NCBI GenBank assembly: GCA_016213775.1
Contig: JACQZR010000147.1
Span: 1-64,000 of the forward strand
Reading direction: 5' to 3'
From: Acidobacteriota bacterium
GTDB lineage: Bacteria > Acidobacteriota > Terriglobia > Bryobacterales > Bryobacteraceae
DNA length: 64,000 nt
Shown here: positions 27,335 to 36,900 of the stretch, one piece after another
Layout: each line of letters starts with the position of its first letter
How positions within the stretch are numbered: the first letter of the stretch is position 1
The notes under the pieces: model-generated
Seen by the model: only the letters and a program-made list of their open reading frames with translations
Database searches by the model: none
Told to the model about the DNA's origin: nothing
Translations under genes and position numbers: made by a program

Positions 27335-29395
27335 ATGCGACGGCGTGAGTTTGCGTTCACTACCGCGGCTGCCTGCGCGGCCGCCGAACTACCATTGACG
27401 AAGCTGCCGCAACCGGAACTGACAGCCGGCGCGCGCAGGATCGATGGGCCGCCGCTGTTACCGGGCGGCGTCTGGTACAGCGCCTCCAAAGAAGGCGAAG
27501 GATTGGTGTTCCGCATTCCGCCGGGGAGCCTGGCCAAGGCCCGCTACCTCACCACGGAACTCCTGCTGGACGGCGACACGCTCTCCTCGTTCTCCGTCAA
27601 TCTTCAGGAAGGCGACAAGGGTCCCGTGTTCCGGTTCGGCTTCGGGGCGTTGAATCAATGCTCGCTGCGGATGCGGATGTCGCTGGCGCTGGTGGATCAG
27701 AACAAATGGATGGTGGAACGGGAGGGCGCTTTCCTCAAGCCGACGTGTGGTGGCGACCGCGTCGATCTCGACAAGGTTGATCGTATCCGGTTCGTGATTC
27801 GCCGAAAAGGCCCCGAAGATGTCCGCTGGACAATGACACCACTGCTGGCGACTGTCGATGAGGTGCCGAAACTGGAAAAGCCCATCCTTCCGAAGGGCGC
27901 TCTGTTGGACGAGTTGGGACAAAGCGCGCACCGCGCCTGGTCCGGCAAGACGCAATCGGCTGACGAGTTGAAGACGCGCATTCGCACCCAATTGGCGGAG
28001 GTTCCCAAGGCCTGCTGGCCGGATGAGTTCTCCGCATGGGGTGGTGACGCCGGGAAACGCATCCACAAGGGTACCGGCTATTTCGGAACGCATCACGATG
28101 GGACACGCTGGTGGCTGGTGGATCCGCAAGGGTTCGCGTTCTGGTCCGCCGGGGTGGACTGCGTACGCGTGGATTGCGTGGCGCGAGTGGATGGCATCGA
28201 ACCTGCCCTGGCCTGGATGCCTCCCGCCGATGGGGAGTACGTGGATGCCCTGGGCGGGGGCAACAGACAGGGTGGGAAATCAGTGAGCTATCTCGCGGCC
28301 AACATGATTCGCGCGCTCGGCAGGGACGGATGGAAAGAGCGCTGGGCGCGGATCGCCCTCGCCGAGATGCGGCGCATGCGGTTCAACACGGTGGGCAACT
28401 GGTCGGACTACGAATACGCCGCCGCCGAACGCTTTCCCTATGTCCGCCCATTGAGCTTTCGCGGCGAGCGCTCGCCGTTCATTTATCGCGATTTCCCCGA
28501 TGTGTTCCATCCCGGATTCGAGCAGGACGCCGCGGCCTACGCATCGCAACTGCAGTCCACTGTTAAGGACCCGGCGCTCATCGGCTACTTCCTGATGAAC
28601 GAGCCGACGTGGGGATTCTCAAGCGAGGTTCCGGCCGCGGGCATGTTGTTCACCTCGGACACCTGCTATTCGCGAAAGGAACTGGCGCGCAAGCTCAAAG
28701 CCAAATACGCTACTGATGCCGCCCTGTCCACGGCGTGGAAGCGCGAGGCGACGTTCGCTCAACTGGAGAGCGGCAAATGGAAAGGTGCTCTCTCGCAACC
28801 GGCGATTGCGGACTTGCGTGAGTTCAGCGTGTCGATGGTGCAGCGGTACTTCACGGTGCTGTCGCAAGCCTGCAAGCGAGCCGATCCCAACCACCTCAAC
28901 CTTGGCATGCGCTGGGCGGGCGTCCCGCCGGAATGGGCCGTCGAGGGCATGAAGACCTTTGACGTGTTCAGCCTCAACTGTTACATGGACAGACTGCCCC
29001 GCGAGCGCGCCCAGAGGATTGAACGCATGGTGGGGAAGCCGGTGCTGGTAGGCGAGTGGCATTTCGGAGCATTGGACGTTGGACTGCCCGCGAGTGGTAT
29101 CGGCAGGCTGCGCAATCAGGCTGAGCGCGCCAAGGCCTACCGCGCCTACCTGGAAGACGCGGCCGCCAATCCGTATTGCGTGGGCGTGCACTGGTTCACG
29201 CTGTATGACCAATCGGCGTTGGGGCGGTTTGACGGAGAGAATTACAACATTGGCTTCCTCGACATCTGCAACCGCGTGTATCCGGAGATGGCTGCGGCGG
29301 CGATTGCGAGCCACGAGCGGATGTACGAAGTAGCCGGCGGCAAGGCAGCGCCGTTCAGCGCGGAGCTGGAGTATCTGCCGAAGGTATTTTTGTAG
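27335..29395 (+). CDS. Putative clan-A glycoside hydrolase (agarase/beta-galactosidase-like)
   Basis: 686 residues with a short twin-arginine-like start (MRRREFAFTTAAACAAAE). An N-terminal beta-sandwich-like part (about 40-190) precedes a TIM-barrel-like catalytic part opening with GTRWWLVDPQGFAFWSAGVD, a pattern seen in GH50-type agarases and relatives. LMNEPTWG supplies a candidate acid/base Glu (E423), and VLVGEWHFG a candidate nucleophile (E574), the usual clan-A arrangement. The substrate is unknown; I would not claim agar. It is probably exported and acts upstream of the oxidoreductases in the same operon. Its 3' end overlaps the minus-strand gene by about 41 bp. Confidence 0.78.
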   Translation: MRRREFAFTTAAACAAAELPLTKLPQPELTAGARRIDGPPLLPGGVWYSASKEGEGLVFRIPPGSLAKARYLTTELLLDGDTLSSFSVNLQEGDKGPVFRFGFGALNQCSLRMRMSLALVDQNKWMVEREGAFLKPTCGGDRVDLDKVDRIRFVIRRKGPEDVRWTMTPLLATVDEVPKLEKPILPKGALLDELGQSAHRAWSGKTQSADELKTRIRTQLAEVPKACWPDEFSAWGGDAGKRIHKGTGYFGTHHDGTRWWLVDPQGFAFWSAGVDCVRVDCVARVDGIEPALAWMPPADGEYVDALGGGNRQGGKSVSYLAANMIRALGRDGWKERWARIALAEMRRMRFNTVGNWSDYEYAAAERFPYVRPLSFRGERSPFIYRDFPDVFHPGFEQDAAAYASQLQSTVKDPALIGYFLMNEPTWGFSSEVPAAGMLFTSDTCYSRKELARKLKAKYATDAALSTAWKREATFAQLESGKWKGALSQPAIADLREFSVSMVQRYFTVLSQACKRADPNHLNLGMRWAGVPPEWAVEGMKTFDVFSLNCYMDRLPRERAQRIERMVGKPVLVGEWHFGALDVGLPASGIGRLRNQAERAKAYRAYLEDAAANPYCVGVHWFTLYDQSALGRFDGENYNIGFLDICNRVYPEMAAAAIASHERMYEVAGGKAAPFSAELEYLPKVFL

Positions 29396-29798
29396 CGAGC
29401 GACGGATACAAGGCCGCCGCGAACTCGATTGTTCCAATTGGGGGTGATCCTACTGTCAGCCTCACGTACTGCCGGCCATACACGGTGCAGGGCGTCGGAT
29501 GCGAAAGCGCAGCCCAGGGGACCCGCAGCGGAGGGTGGCGCAGTAATCCCGCTTCGGCCAGATACAGCCCGTCAGCGCGCGCCGCGATCCGCATGCAGCG
29601 GCGGTAGCGGACGCGACCCACTTTCACGGTTTGGCCGCGCCAGTCCCAGGGCGGTAGGGGAGACGGGGCAGCATAGTGGCGCGCAAGTATCGGCCATCCG
29701 CTCAGCCATGCGAACACGCTTCGCAGCAGGAGCCACAACAGAAAGCCCCATAGCAGAATGCCCCCAAGGATCATGGCAATCAGGAGGGGCGTCGACAC
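29355..29798 (-). CDS. Membrane-anchored hypothetical protein
   Basis: 147 residues with one strong N-terminal membrane segment (LLIAMILGGILLWGFLLWLL), then a soluble part with LARHYAAPSP, GRVRYRRCMRI and GLYLAEAGLLRHPPLRVPW. This looks like a small family of membrane proteins of unknown function that often read RYR...GLYL...PPLLIPW. The start is GTG at 29798 or ATG at 29774. A TATAAT element ends 6 nt before the GTG, so a leaderless transcript is possible. The C-terminus overlaps the 3' end of the glycoside hydrolase gene tail to tail. Confidence 0.65.
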   Translation of the reverse strand: MSTPLLIAMILGGILLWGFLLWLLLRSVFAWLSGWPILARHYAAPSPLPPWDWRGQTVKVGRVRYRRCMRIAARADGLYLAEAGLLRHPPLRVPWAALSHPTPCTVYGRQYVRLTVGSPPIGTIEFAAALYPSLATKIPSADTPAPR

Positions 29799-29804
29799 AA
29801 GCCG

Positions 29805-29810
29805 ATTATA
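29805..29810 (-). promoter_or_regulatory. TATAAT -10 element close to a GTG start
   Basis: On the minus strand a perfect TATAAT occupies 29810-29805, six bases before the GTG at 29798. If used, transcription would begin at or next to the start codon. No clear -35 was identified. Confidence 0.4.
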
Positions 29811-29826
29811 AAGCCAGGAGGGTGGT

Positions 29827-30861
29827 ATGAGAGTGTGGTTTTTTCTCTATGCCGCGACTTTGTTTGCACAACCAGACGCTGTCCGGTTTGTGCGAGTAGC
29901 GGAACCCCGGGAGCAAGCGTTCACGATACTGCTGCCTGAAGGATGGAAGACTTCGGGTGGGATTGTGCGCGTGAACCCGTTAACGGCGGGGGGCCCGCTG
30001 AACTCCATCGCGGCGAAGGTCGATTTCACCATCACCAGTCCTGACGGCCGCACCGTGCTGCGCTGGTACCCGGAAACCAATTGGGTGGATATGCGCGGGC
30101 AGCCGGCGGCGATGGCCTTCCGGCAGGGCGGCAATTACAACGGGGCCATCGTGTGGCCCTAGCTCAACGCCATTGGCTACCTGCAACAGGTGGTGTTCCC
30201 GCGGTCGCATACGCGCCCGGCCAACGTCCGCATCAAAGGGAGTTATCCGTTGCCGAAGGTGGCGGCGGGCTATCAGCAAGTGGTCCGGCAGATGGGCCTT
30301 CCGCCGATTTTCCAATATGACGCGGCGCTGATAGTCGTCGAGTATCAGGAGGGCGGCGCGCCCTGTGAGGAGGCACTGTACACCGCCATTCAGGATTGGG
30401 GGGCAGCCGGCGCCGGGCTGTGGACCAACAAGGACACGTTCTCCGTCCGCACGGCCGCCGGCGGTTTGGACAAGGCCGGGCGGATCCTCTCGGTGATCCT
30501 CAATTCCACGCGGCTCAATCCGCAATGGGTGCGCGGCGAGATTCGCGGCCAGATGGAGCGCAATGAAATCGCCCTGCGGACACAGCATGAGATCCAGAAA
30601 CTGGAACGCGAAATCGTGGAGCATCGCCGCCGCACGAATGCCGAGATCAACAACCAGATGCACCACAACCTGATGCGCACTGAAGAGTATGTCAACCCGC
30701 ACACCAAAGAGGTGGAAGTGGGATCGAATGAATGGAACTACCGCTGGGTGAACGAGCGCGGCGAGGCCATCTATAGCGATGATGGCAACTTCAACCCCGA
30801 GCGTCTCGGCCTGCGTGGGTTTGTGAAAACCCCAGTGCGGAAGCGATTTCCCGATAAGTAG
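29827..30861 (+). pseudogene. Secreted hypothetical protein gene interrupted by an in-frame amber stop
   Basis: One reading frame of 344 codons broken only by TAG at 30160-30162. The ATG at 29827 has a strong AGGAGGG site, and a signal peptide (MRVWFFLYAATLFAQ) follows. The first part ends ...NGAIVWP. The same frame continues LNAIGYLQQVVFPRS and runs to 30861, with a coiled-coil-like Glu/Arg-rich stretch (HEIQKLEREIVEHRRRTNAE) and YRWVNERGEAIYSDDGNF. Codon usage and composition are the same on both sides and there is no frameshift, which points to a recent nonsense change, a sequence error or read-through. Function is unknown; homologue-like text (VFPRSHTRPANVRI) suggests a conserved hypothetical secreted protein. 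It ends 9 nt before the aldo/keto reductase gene. Confidence 0.75.
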
Positions 30862-30870
30862 GAGGATTGT

Positions 30871-32277
30871 ATGCTCTCACGACGGCAGATTCTGCAGATA
30901 CTCGGTTCGGCTACGGTGATTCAGGCGGGCCCCGCCCTGGCCGCGCAGGCTTCGCTCACCAGAAGGACGTTGGGAAGGACCGGCCGTTGGGTGGTTCCGT
31001 TCGGCCTTGGCGGACAGGCTTCGCTGCAGTATCCGGGCACCGGTGTGGATGTCGCGGACATCGTGGTGCGGGCCGTGGAAAGCGGCGTCAACTACCTGGA
31101 CACAGCCAATGCCTACGGACCAAGCCAGTCCATCCACGGGCAGGCGATCTGGCGCATGCGGCTGACACCCGGCCATGCGGAATATGATGCGGTGCTGCGC
31201 CAGAGCCTGTACTACGCCACCAAAACGGGGCAGCGGTACGCGCTCGACCGGTCGCGGCCGAACGCGTCCACCGCCGTGAGCGACCTGATGCGCTCTCTGA
31301 CCGTGATGTTCGGGGACGGCAAGGGCTGGATTCCCGACGGCGCTTATCTCGACGCCATCCAGATCCACAACATGACCAACATGACGGAAGTGGACCAGAT
31401 CTGGGAGGGGTTCGATCAGCGCGGCTCGCGCATGCCGGACCGCATCGGCGCGCTGGCGGGCTTGCTCGACTTTCGCGATGGCACCAACTTCACCGGGCTC
31501 AACCCCGAAGGCCGCCACTACATCCGCCACATCGGCGTGACGGGCCATCTCAGCTCACGCGTGTTGATGAGCGCCATTCAGCGTGACCGCGCCGACATTC
31601 TGGATACGGTGCTGGTGGCGTTGAATGCCAACGACCGGCAGTATTCGTCACACCAGTTCAACGTGGTCCCGCTGGCGCGCGCCAAGGGGATGGGCATCAT
31701 CGCGATGAAGGTGTTTTCCGCGGGCGGCATTTACACCGGGTTGCAGCGGCAGCCGTCCAACACCTCCGAGCTCATCCGCACAGTGGGCGTGCCGGGCGGT
31801 GTTGCGAGCGAGGATCTCATCCGCTATCCGCTATCGGTGCCCGGCGTGTCGGTGGTGATTGCCGGCGTCGGCGCGATTGACCGCGAGCGTCCGGAGCAGG
31901 ATCAGTTGCTGGCCAACCTCGCGGCGTCGCAGATGGACGCGACTTCCGCGGCCGAGCATAGCCGGATTGAAGATGACGTACGGCAGCAGCACGGAGCAAG
32001 GACCAACTACTTCCAGGAGCGGCAGAATGGGCTGATCCAACCGCCCGCGCCGGTGGTGGAGCGTGACGGCGAACGAGCCGTGATTCGCTGGACGAATGCG
32101 TTTGCAGGGGTGGATCCGATCCGTGCGTATAACGTCTATGCCGGCGACACCAGGCTGGCCAGCCTACCCTGGCGTCCACAGTTGACGGCGTCACCGCTTG
32201 AGTTGAGTGTGCCGGCGGAGTTGATCGGCGAAGGCGCCTTGCGGGTGGAGGCATCGACGGAATGGCCAGTGCCATAA
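30871..32277 (+). CDS. Aldo/keto reductase, exported, with C-terminal beta domain
   Basis: 468 residues: an N-terminal RR-type signal (MLSRRQILQILGSATVIQAG), then an aldo/keto reductase barrel from about residue 30. The tetrad candidates are D77 and Y82 in YLDTANAYG, K118 in YYATKTG, and the His in IQIHNM. It reads IRHIGVTGH and MGIIAMKVFSAGG in the usual places. There is an extra loop after the active-site Tyr, and a C-terminal extension (about 400-468) that looks like a fibronectin-type beta domain (AVIRWTNAFAGVDPIRAYNVYAG). A periplasmic sugar or steroid-type carbonyl reduction is plausible. Confidence 0.85.
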   Translation: MLSRRQILQILGSATVIQAGPALAAQASLTRRTLGRTGRWVVPFGLGGQASLQYPGTGVDVADIVVRAVESGVNYLDTANAYGPSQSIHGQAIWRMRLTPGHAEYDAVLRQSLYYATKTGQRYALDRSRPNASTAVSDLMRSLTVMFGDGKGWIPDGAYLDAIQIHNMTNMTEVDQIWEGFDQRGSRMPDRIGALAGLLDFRDGTNFTGLNPEGRHYIRHIGVTGHLSSRVLMSAIQRDRADILDTVLVALNANDRQYSSHQFNVVPLARAKGMGIIAMKVFSAGGIYTGLQRQPSNTSELIRTVGVPGGVASEDLIRYPLSVPGVSVVIAGVGAIDRERPEQDQLLANLAASQMDATSAAEHSRIEDDVRQQHGARTNYFQERQNGLIQPPAPVVERDGERAVIRWTNAFAGVDPIRAYNVYAGDTRLASLPWRPQLTASPLELSVPAELIGEGALRVEASTEWPVP

Positions 32278-32285
32278 TCGTTGCG

Positions 32286-32421
32286 ATGAGACCTGTAGGC
32301 ACGAGGCGGCAGTGGATTCGCGCGGGGGTGGGCGCGGTGGCGCCGGCGGTGTTGCGCGCACAGCCCGGTCACCGGCGGCCGAACTTCGTATTTGTGCTCT
32401 GTGACGACCTCGGCTACGCCG
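32286..32421 (+). pseudogene. 5' stub of a sulfatase gene
   Basis: The ATG at 32286 opens MRPVGTRRQWIRAGVGAVAP, a twin-arginine-type signal, followed by [16 protein letters not shown], the conserved first metal-binding segment of formylglycine sulfatases. After codon 45 the similarity stops at once, and the frame ends at 32492 in meaningless sequence. The C-x-P-x-R active-site region and the rest are absent. The stub lies 8 nt after the aldo/keto reductase, so a secreted sulfatase was probably the next gene of that operon before a deletion. Confidence 0.75.
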
Positions 32422-32544
32422 ATGCACCAGGTGACAACAGAACGGACACCGGATTCCAGGAATTCAGTACCAGCGCCGGCGAGGCAGAATAGCACTGCGT
32501 CAGCCGCAAGCCCTGGCTTGCGAAGTGATCGATGTTCGGAGTCC

Positions 32545-32757
32545 GGATTTCGTGGCTTCCGTAACAGCCTGCATCAGACTGCGTTTGCCAATGTCACCGA
32601 TTTCTGGATCACGTCGGAGTTCACCAACGGCGTGGTGGAGACCACCGGGTTGGACAACGTCAGCCTACAGTCGGTGGACACCAGTATTCTGGAGCCGGGT
32701 CTGGGGATTGTGGCGGGTTTGATCGGACTAGCCGTTGGGTGGAAAGCCCGCAAGTAA
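32545..32757 (+). pseudogene. 3' remnant of a PEP-CTERM-type protein gene
   Basis: The reading from 32545 gives [27 protein letters not shown] and then ILEPGLGIVAGLIGLAVGWK-ARK at the stop. This is the standard PEP-CTERM ending: an EP motif, one hydrophobic segment and basic residues. Such tails direct proteins to exosortase at the outer envelope. No start codon or ribosome site belongs to this frame and the N-terminal body is missing. The breakpoint with the sulfatase stub lies between 32421 and 32545. Confidence 0.7.
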
Positions 32758-32838
32758 TTGGCAAAACATTACCAACCGAGCCGCGCGCGCCAACAAGCGG
32801 TTCTTCGGCACCGCGGTTCGTCAACTTCACTTGAGGAA

Positions 32839-33987
32839 TCAGTTGAGCTTCCCTTCGTACACGTTGCCATCCTGGTCCGATGCAAGCACAATCCACGTCT
32901 GGCCCGGCGGCAAGGGCGCCTTGCTTCCGGTGACGTCATTCAACTGCGTGCCCGCATCCAGCAGCGGTGTCGCGACGGGCGCCAATTCCAGGCGGCTGAG
33001 CCCGGTTGTCTGCCACACGATGGTGCTCTGCCGCGGAATCGGGTGATCGAGGCGATACAGGGTGTGCAGCAGGAAGAGACGGGCCGGGTCTGCTAAGAGC
33101 AGCGCAATCGGACGGCTGGGATGATACTTCTCAGTCCGCTGCGCATAGGGAATGTTGGTCCACCTGCCCTGAGTGTCCCGGATGCGCAACACCAGTTGCG
33201 CTTGGCCGACGGCGTCCAACGAGTTCTTCGTCGCGACGTATAGTATGCCTCCCTCCGTCACTGCCGTATGGATGTGGTCATCAGCGTTCAGGCCGCCCTG
33301 CTGGACGACTTCGGCGGGGCTCCACTCATCCGGTGGGGCGGTGTCCAGGCGCCAACGGAAGTAGACCGCATCGTGAACCTGATCGGACCACACGACGCCA
33401 ACGCGATCTGGGAGCGCCACAATCGAGCACAGGTCATCGTCCGAGGCTTTGGATGTCGTCACCGCAACCGGGTTCGACCACTGGCGGCCGTCCAGGGAGG
33501 AGCGGACCCACATATCGCGATTCCAGTTGTAGGCAATCCACCACCGGCGGCGGCTGTCTCGAGTGATAGTCGCCGATTCGATCCCTTGTCCTCTGACGGC
33601 CGGCCCTGGCGTGCTCAACTTCACCGGGGGCGCGTCGAGTCGATAGCGCTGATCCGGACTGCTCCAGCGCAGGCCCACCACCGCGAGACCATTGGGTTCC
33701 ACCAAGACAGCGTGAACCTGCTCGCCATCGGCCCAGACGTCCGCCTGTCTCGGGAGCCCACGCAGATGCTGATCGAGGTGGCTCTGGCGCTCCCAGCCCG
33801 TGCCTGTTCGTTTCCAAACCCCGCTGCCTCCACGCACCGGCAACCACGTCCACCAACTGCCGCGGGCGAACCACAGCTTCGACTGAGGTTTGTCCCTGGT
33901 CGGATATGGGACATCGACCCGCAACACAGGCCGATCCGCCGCCAGGCAGAGGCCTTGGAAGGCGAGGAGGAGCGCGAGATTCAGCAT
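32839..33987 (-). CDS. Secreted BNR/sialidase-like beta-propeller protein
   Basis: 382 residues with a signal peptide (MLNLALLLAFQGLCLAAD). The body is all-beta in character, with Trp-rich repeats. SSLDGRQWSNPVAVTT is close to the Asp-box (S-x-D-x-G-x-x-W) of sialidase-type propellers, and similar strands recur (RWWIAYNWN, VGVVWSDQVHDAVYFRW, GRWTNIPYAQ). I do not see a full set of sialidase catalytic residues, so binding rather than hydrolysis is possible. It begins 10 nt after the TonB receptor on the same strand, so it is probably part of that glycan-related operon. Confidence 0.7.
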   Translation of the reverse strand: MLNLALLLAFQGLCLAADRPVLRVDVPYPTRDKPQSKLWFARGSWWTWLPVRGGSGVWKRTGTGWERQSHLDQHLRGLPRQADVWADGEQVHAVLVEPNGLAVVGLRWSSPDQRYRLDAPPVKLSTPGPAVRGQGIESATITRDSRRRWWIAYNWNRDMWVRSSLDGRQWSNPVAVTTSKASDDDLCSIVALPDRVGVVWSDQVHDAVYFRWRLDTAPPDEWSPAEVVQQGGLNADDHIHTAVTEGGILYVATKNSLDAVGQAQLVLRIRDTQGRWTNIPYAQRTEKYHPSRPIALLLADPARLFLLHTLYRLDHPIPRQSTIVWQTTGLSRLELAPVATPLLDAGTQLNDVTGSKAPLPPGQTWIVLASDQDGNVYEGKLN

Positions 33988-33997
33988 CAGGGCCAGC

Positions 33998-36900
33998 TTA
34001 CCATCCGGCTCTCAACCCAAGACGGAACAGCCTCTGATCAATGCCGTCGCGGCCTGTGTTGGCGGTGTCGCTGATGACGCCGAAATTGTTGCTCGATATG
34101 TTCGCGTTGGGGAGGGCAAAGTGCGGTGTGTTCGCGACGTTGAACGCCTCGCCCCGGAATTGCAGCGTCAGGCGTTCGCCGAGCTTAAACTTGCGGAACA
34201 CGCCCATATCCACATTGACAAGCCCGGGACCGCGCAGAACTCCCACTCCGCATGTGCCGAAGCGCGGGGTCCGTGGGTCCACAGTGTTTGGATCGGCAAG
34301 GCCAGGCCGATCCCACCAACGCTCGCGCAGCCCCAGCGTTGGTACGGTTCCGATGCAGTCGGCGAAGTTACCACTGCCAGGGGCGTTGAGCACCGTCGAA
34401 TTCGCGGTCGGGGTGGATGGGAAGCCGGTATAGGAAACGGCCGTGAAATTCACCTGCCATCCGCCCAGCACCTTGGCGGGGGCTCCGGAGGAAGCCCAAC
34501 GTTTATTGTGGCCGAATGGTATCTCGAACGCTCCGTGGGCAGTGAACTTGTGTCGTATATCGAGTGAAGTCGGCCCGTAGTTCCTCCCCCAATACTCCGG
34601 AATGGCAACCATCGGAGTTCCGTTTGATCCCTCCGCGAGACCGCCAAGGGAGTGAGCCCACGTGTGGCTGAGGCCCAGTTGATAGCCGCGAAACCGCCGC
34701 TGGACCCGCGTTTGCAGCGAATCGTATTTCTGGACTCCGATGTGTCCGAAATACTGCGTGGTAGCCGTGCGGCGGAAGGCTTTGAAGAGCGCCGTGCCTT
34801 GCGAGCCTTCCCCCGGGTAGGACCATGTAGCATTCAAAATCGCGCTCTGGCGCACGGACCGCGTGGCCACATAACCCGACGAGACTATCCAACTTCCCAG
34901 TTGCTTCTCCACAGTCAGGTTCCATGACTGAATGTAGCCCCGCTGGTAGTTTCCATCGGCAGTAGTGAAGGCTACCGTGGTTGGCAATGGAATGCGCCCG
35001 TTGCCGGCAGGGATTGGAGCCGGCTGCGGCAAGCCTTGCTCCAAGGTGGTGGAAAACGAGCGCGAGTCCGGGTAGGCCAACTGTTGCGCGATCGCCACGG
35101 GATAGTTGCCCCGGATGTCCCGCGCGAAAACATAGGGGTCGTAAGTGAGGCCGTAGCCGGCGCGCAGGACGAGTGTGGGCTTCAATCGCCACGCCAGTCC
35201 CACTCGCGGCGCGAACAGACGCTTGCTCTGCCCGAGACCGCAATCGCGGGGCACCGTGCCCGTGCCGCACACGAGCACTTCATTGGTCGAGAAATCGTAG
35301 CGTTCCATCCCGCGGTCCGCCCGTGTGAGCATCGGGAAGTACTCCCAGCGCAACCCATAGGACATCACCAGCCGGGAAGACAGTTTCCATCTATCGCCCG
35401 CGTACATACTGTATTGGTTTGCGCGCGGAGTGAGCACGGGCACGGTGAGCGAGGTACGGCCGGCCTCGCGCGGCAATCCGAGAAGAAGCGCGGCAATCGA
35501 GTTGTAGGCATTGCCGCTGGCGCCGCCACGCAGAACTGTCGTGTCGACGCGGAAATTGAACCCTCCCGCCGGGCCCGCGTTTGACCCGGGGACACTGACA
35601 TTCTGCTGGTTGTATATCCAGCGAAGCATCTCCATGCCGGCACGAAACTCGTGCTTGCCACGAGTGTGCGTCGCGTTGCCTGCGTACTGGATCATACCGT
35701 CGTGAAAGATGGATGGAGAAACCTGCGCATACCCAAGCTGATCGAAGTTGTCGATGAGGAAGCGGCCCATTCCGCCCGAGAATGAAGTCGGGCCATTGGT
35801 CCCGGGAACACCGAGGACGTCCCTCAAGAAAGCTACGTCCATGTTGTCGGGGCCGGAGTTGTTGTCCCGCAGGGTATAGCCGAAGTAGCCGTCGAGTATC
35901 AGCGTAGGGGACAACACGTAGGTGCTGGATACCGTGGACGAATATACACTGCCGTTGCCTCTTCCCGGGCGGGAGTTGGTGGGATGAACCGCCGGGCCCG
36001 CCAGATTGCCAAATGGGGCCGGGTTCTTCTGATCAATCCAAAGCGCACTCAGACGGTGGAAAAGGGTCCATTGATTCGTCAGGTTGTAATTGACCTTGGT
36101 GTCAATCTGGTCTCGCTTGGCAGTGTAGTCGATCCTCGAGAGATAGTTTCCGCTGAGGCCCAACGACCCGCCGCCCGGCGCGTTCGGCAGCGGCCAATCG
36201 GGTAGCGCCAGTAGCTTTCTGATAGGAGCGGAAATGCGGCTCGCGGGAACAAGGTTGCCCGCGAACGGGACGCGGTCCGTGGCGAACAGCGTAGGCCTTG
36301 CGGCATCGAAAGCCGCCCCTGTCAACGGGTCGTAAATCGTCGTGGGCGACCCCGTCAGGTCGCCGCTGCGCATAGCCGCGGTCGGCACTGTCAGGTATCG
36401 TTGCGGGCTCGAATCCTCGCCCGTCCGTTCATAGCTGAAGAAGAAGAACACGCGGTTCCTTTTGATCGGGCCACCCACCGTCCCGCCGAACTGATTGGAC
36501 CGGTACTTCGCTTTCGGTCCTGAGCGGCTGCCAAAGTACGGGTAGGCTGTCAACTCCTCATGATTGCTGTAAAGAAACCCCGACGCGCGAAGCTGATTGG
36601 TGCCGGACTTGATCTGGATATTCACCGCACCGCCGCCGGACAGTCCCTGTTCGGGGGAAAGCGAACTGGTAACCACGCTCACCGCTTCGATCGATTCGAG
36701 CGAAGGGTTGATAGCGGTTGCCTGCGGCTGGTTGGTGTTGTAGCTCGACGCGCCATCAATCCTCACATTGTTGGTGACGTTGGAGGTTCCGTTCACCGAG
36801 AACGCAAGGCCCCTGGATGGGTTTGCCGTGAAGGAATTCGACGTCTGCGGCGGGGCCACGCCGGGCAACAGCACCAGCAGCGACTCGTAGTTGCGGCCGA

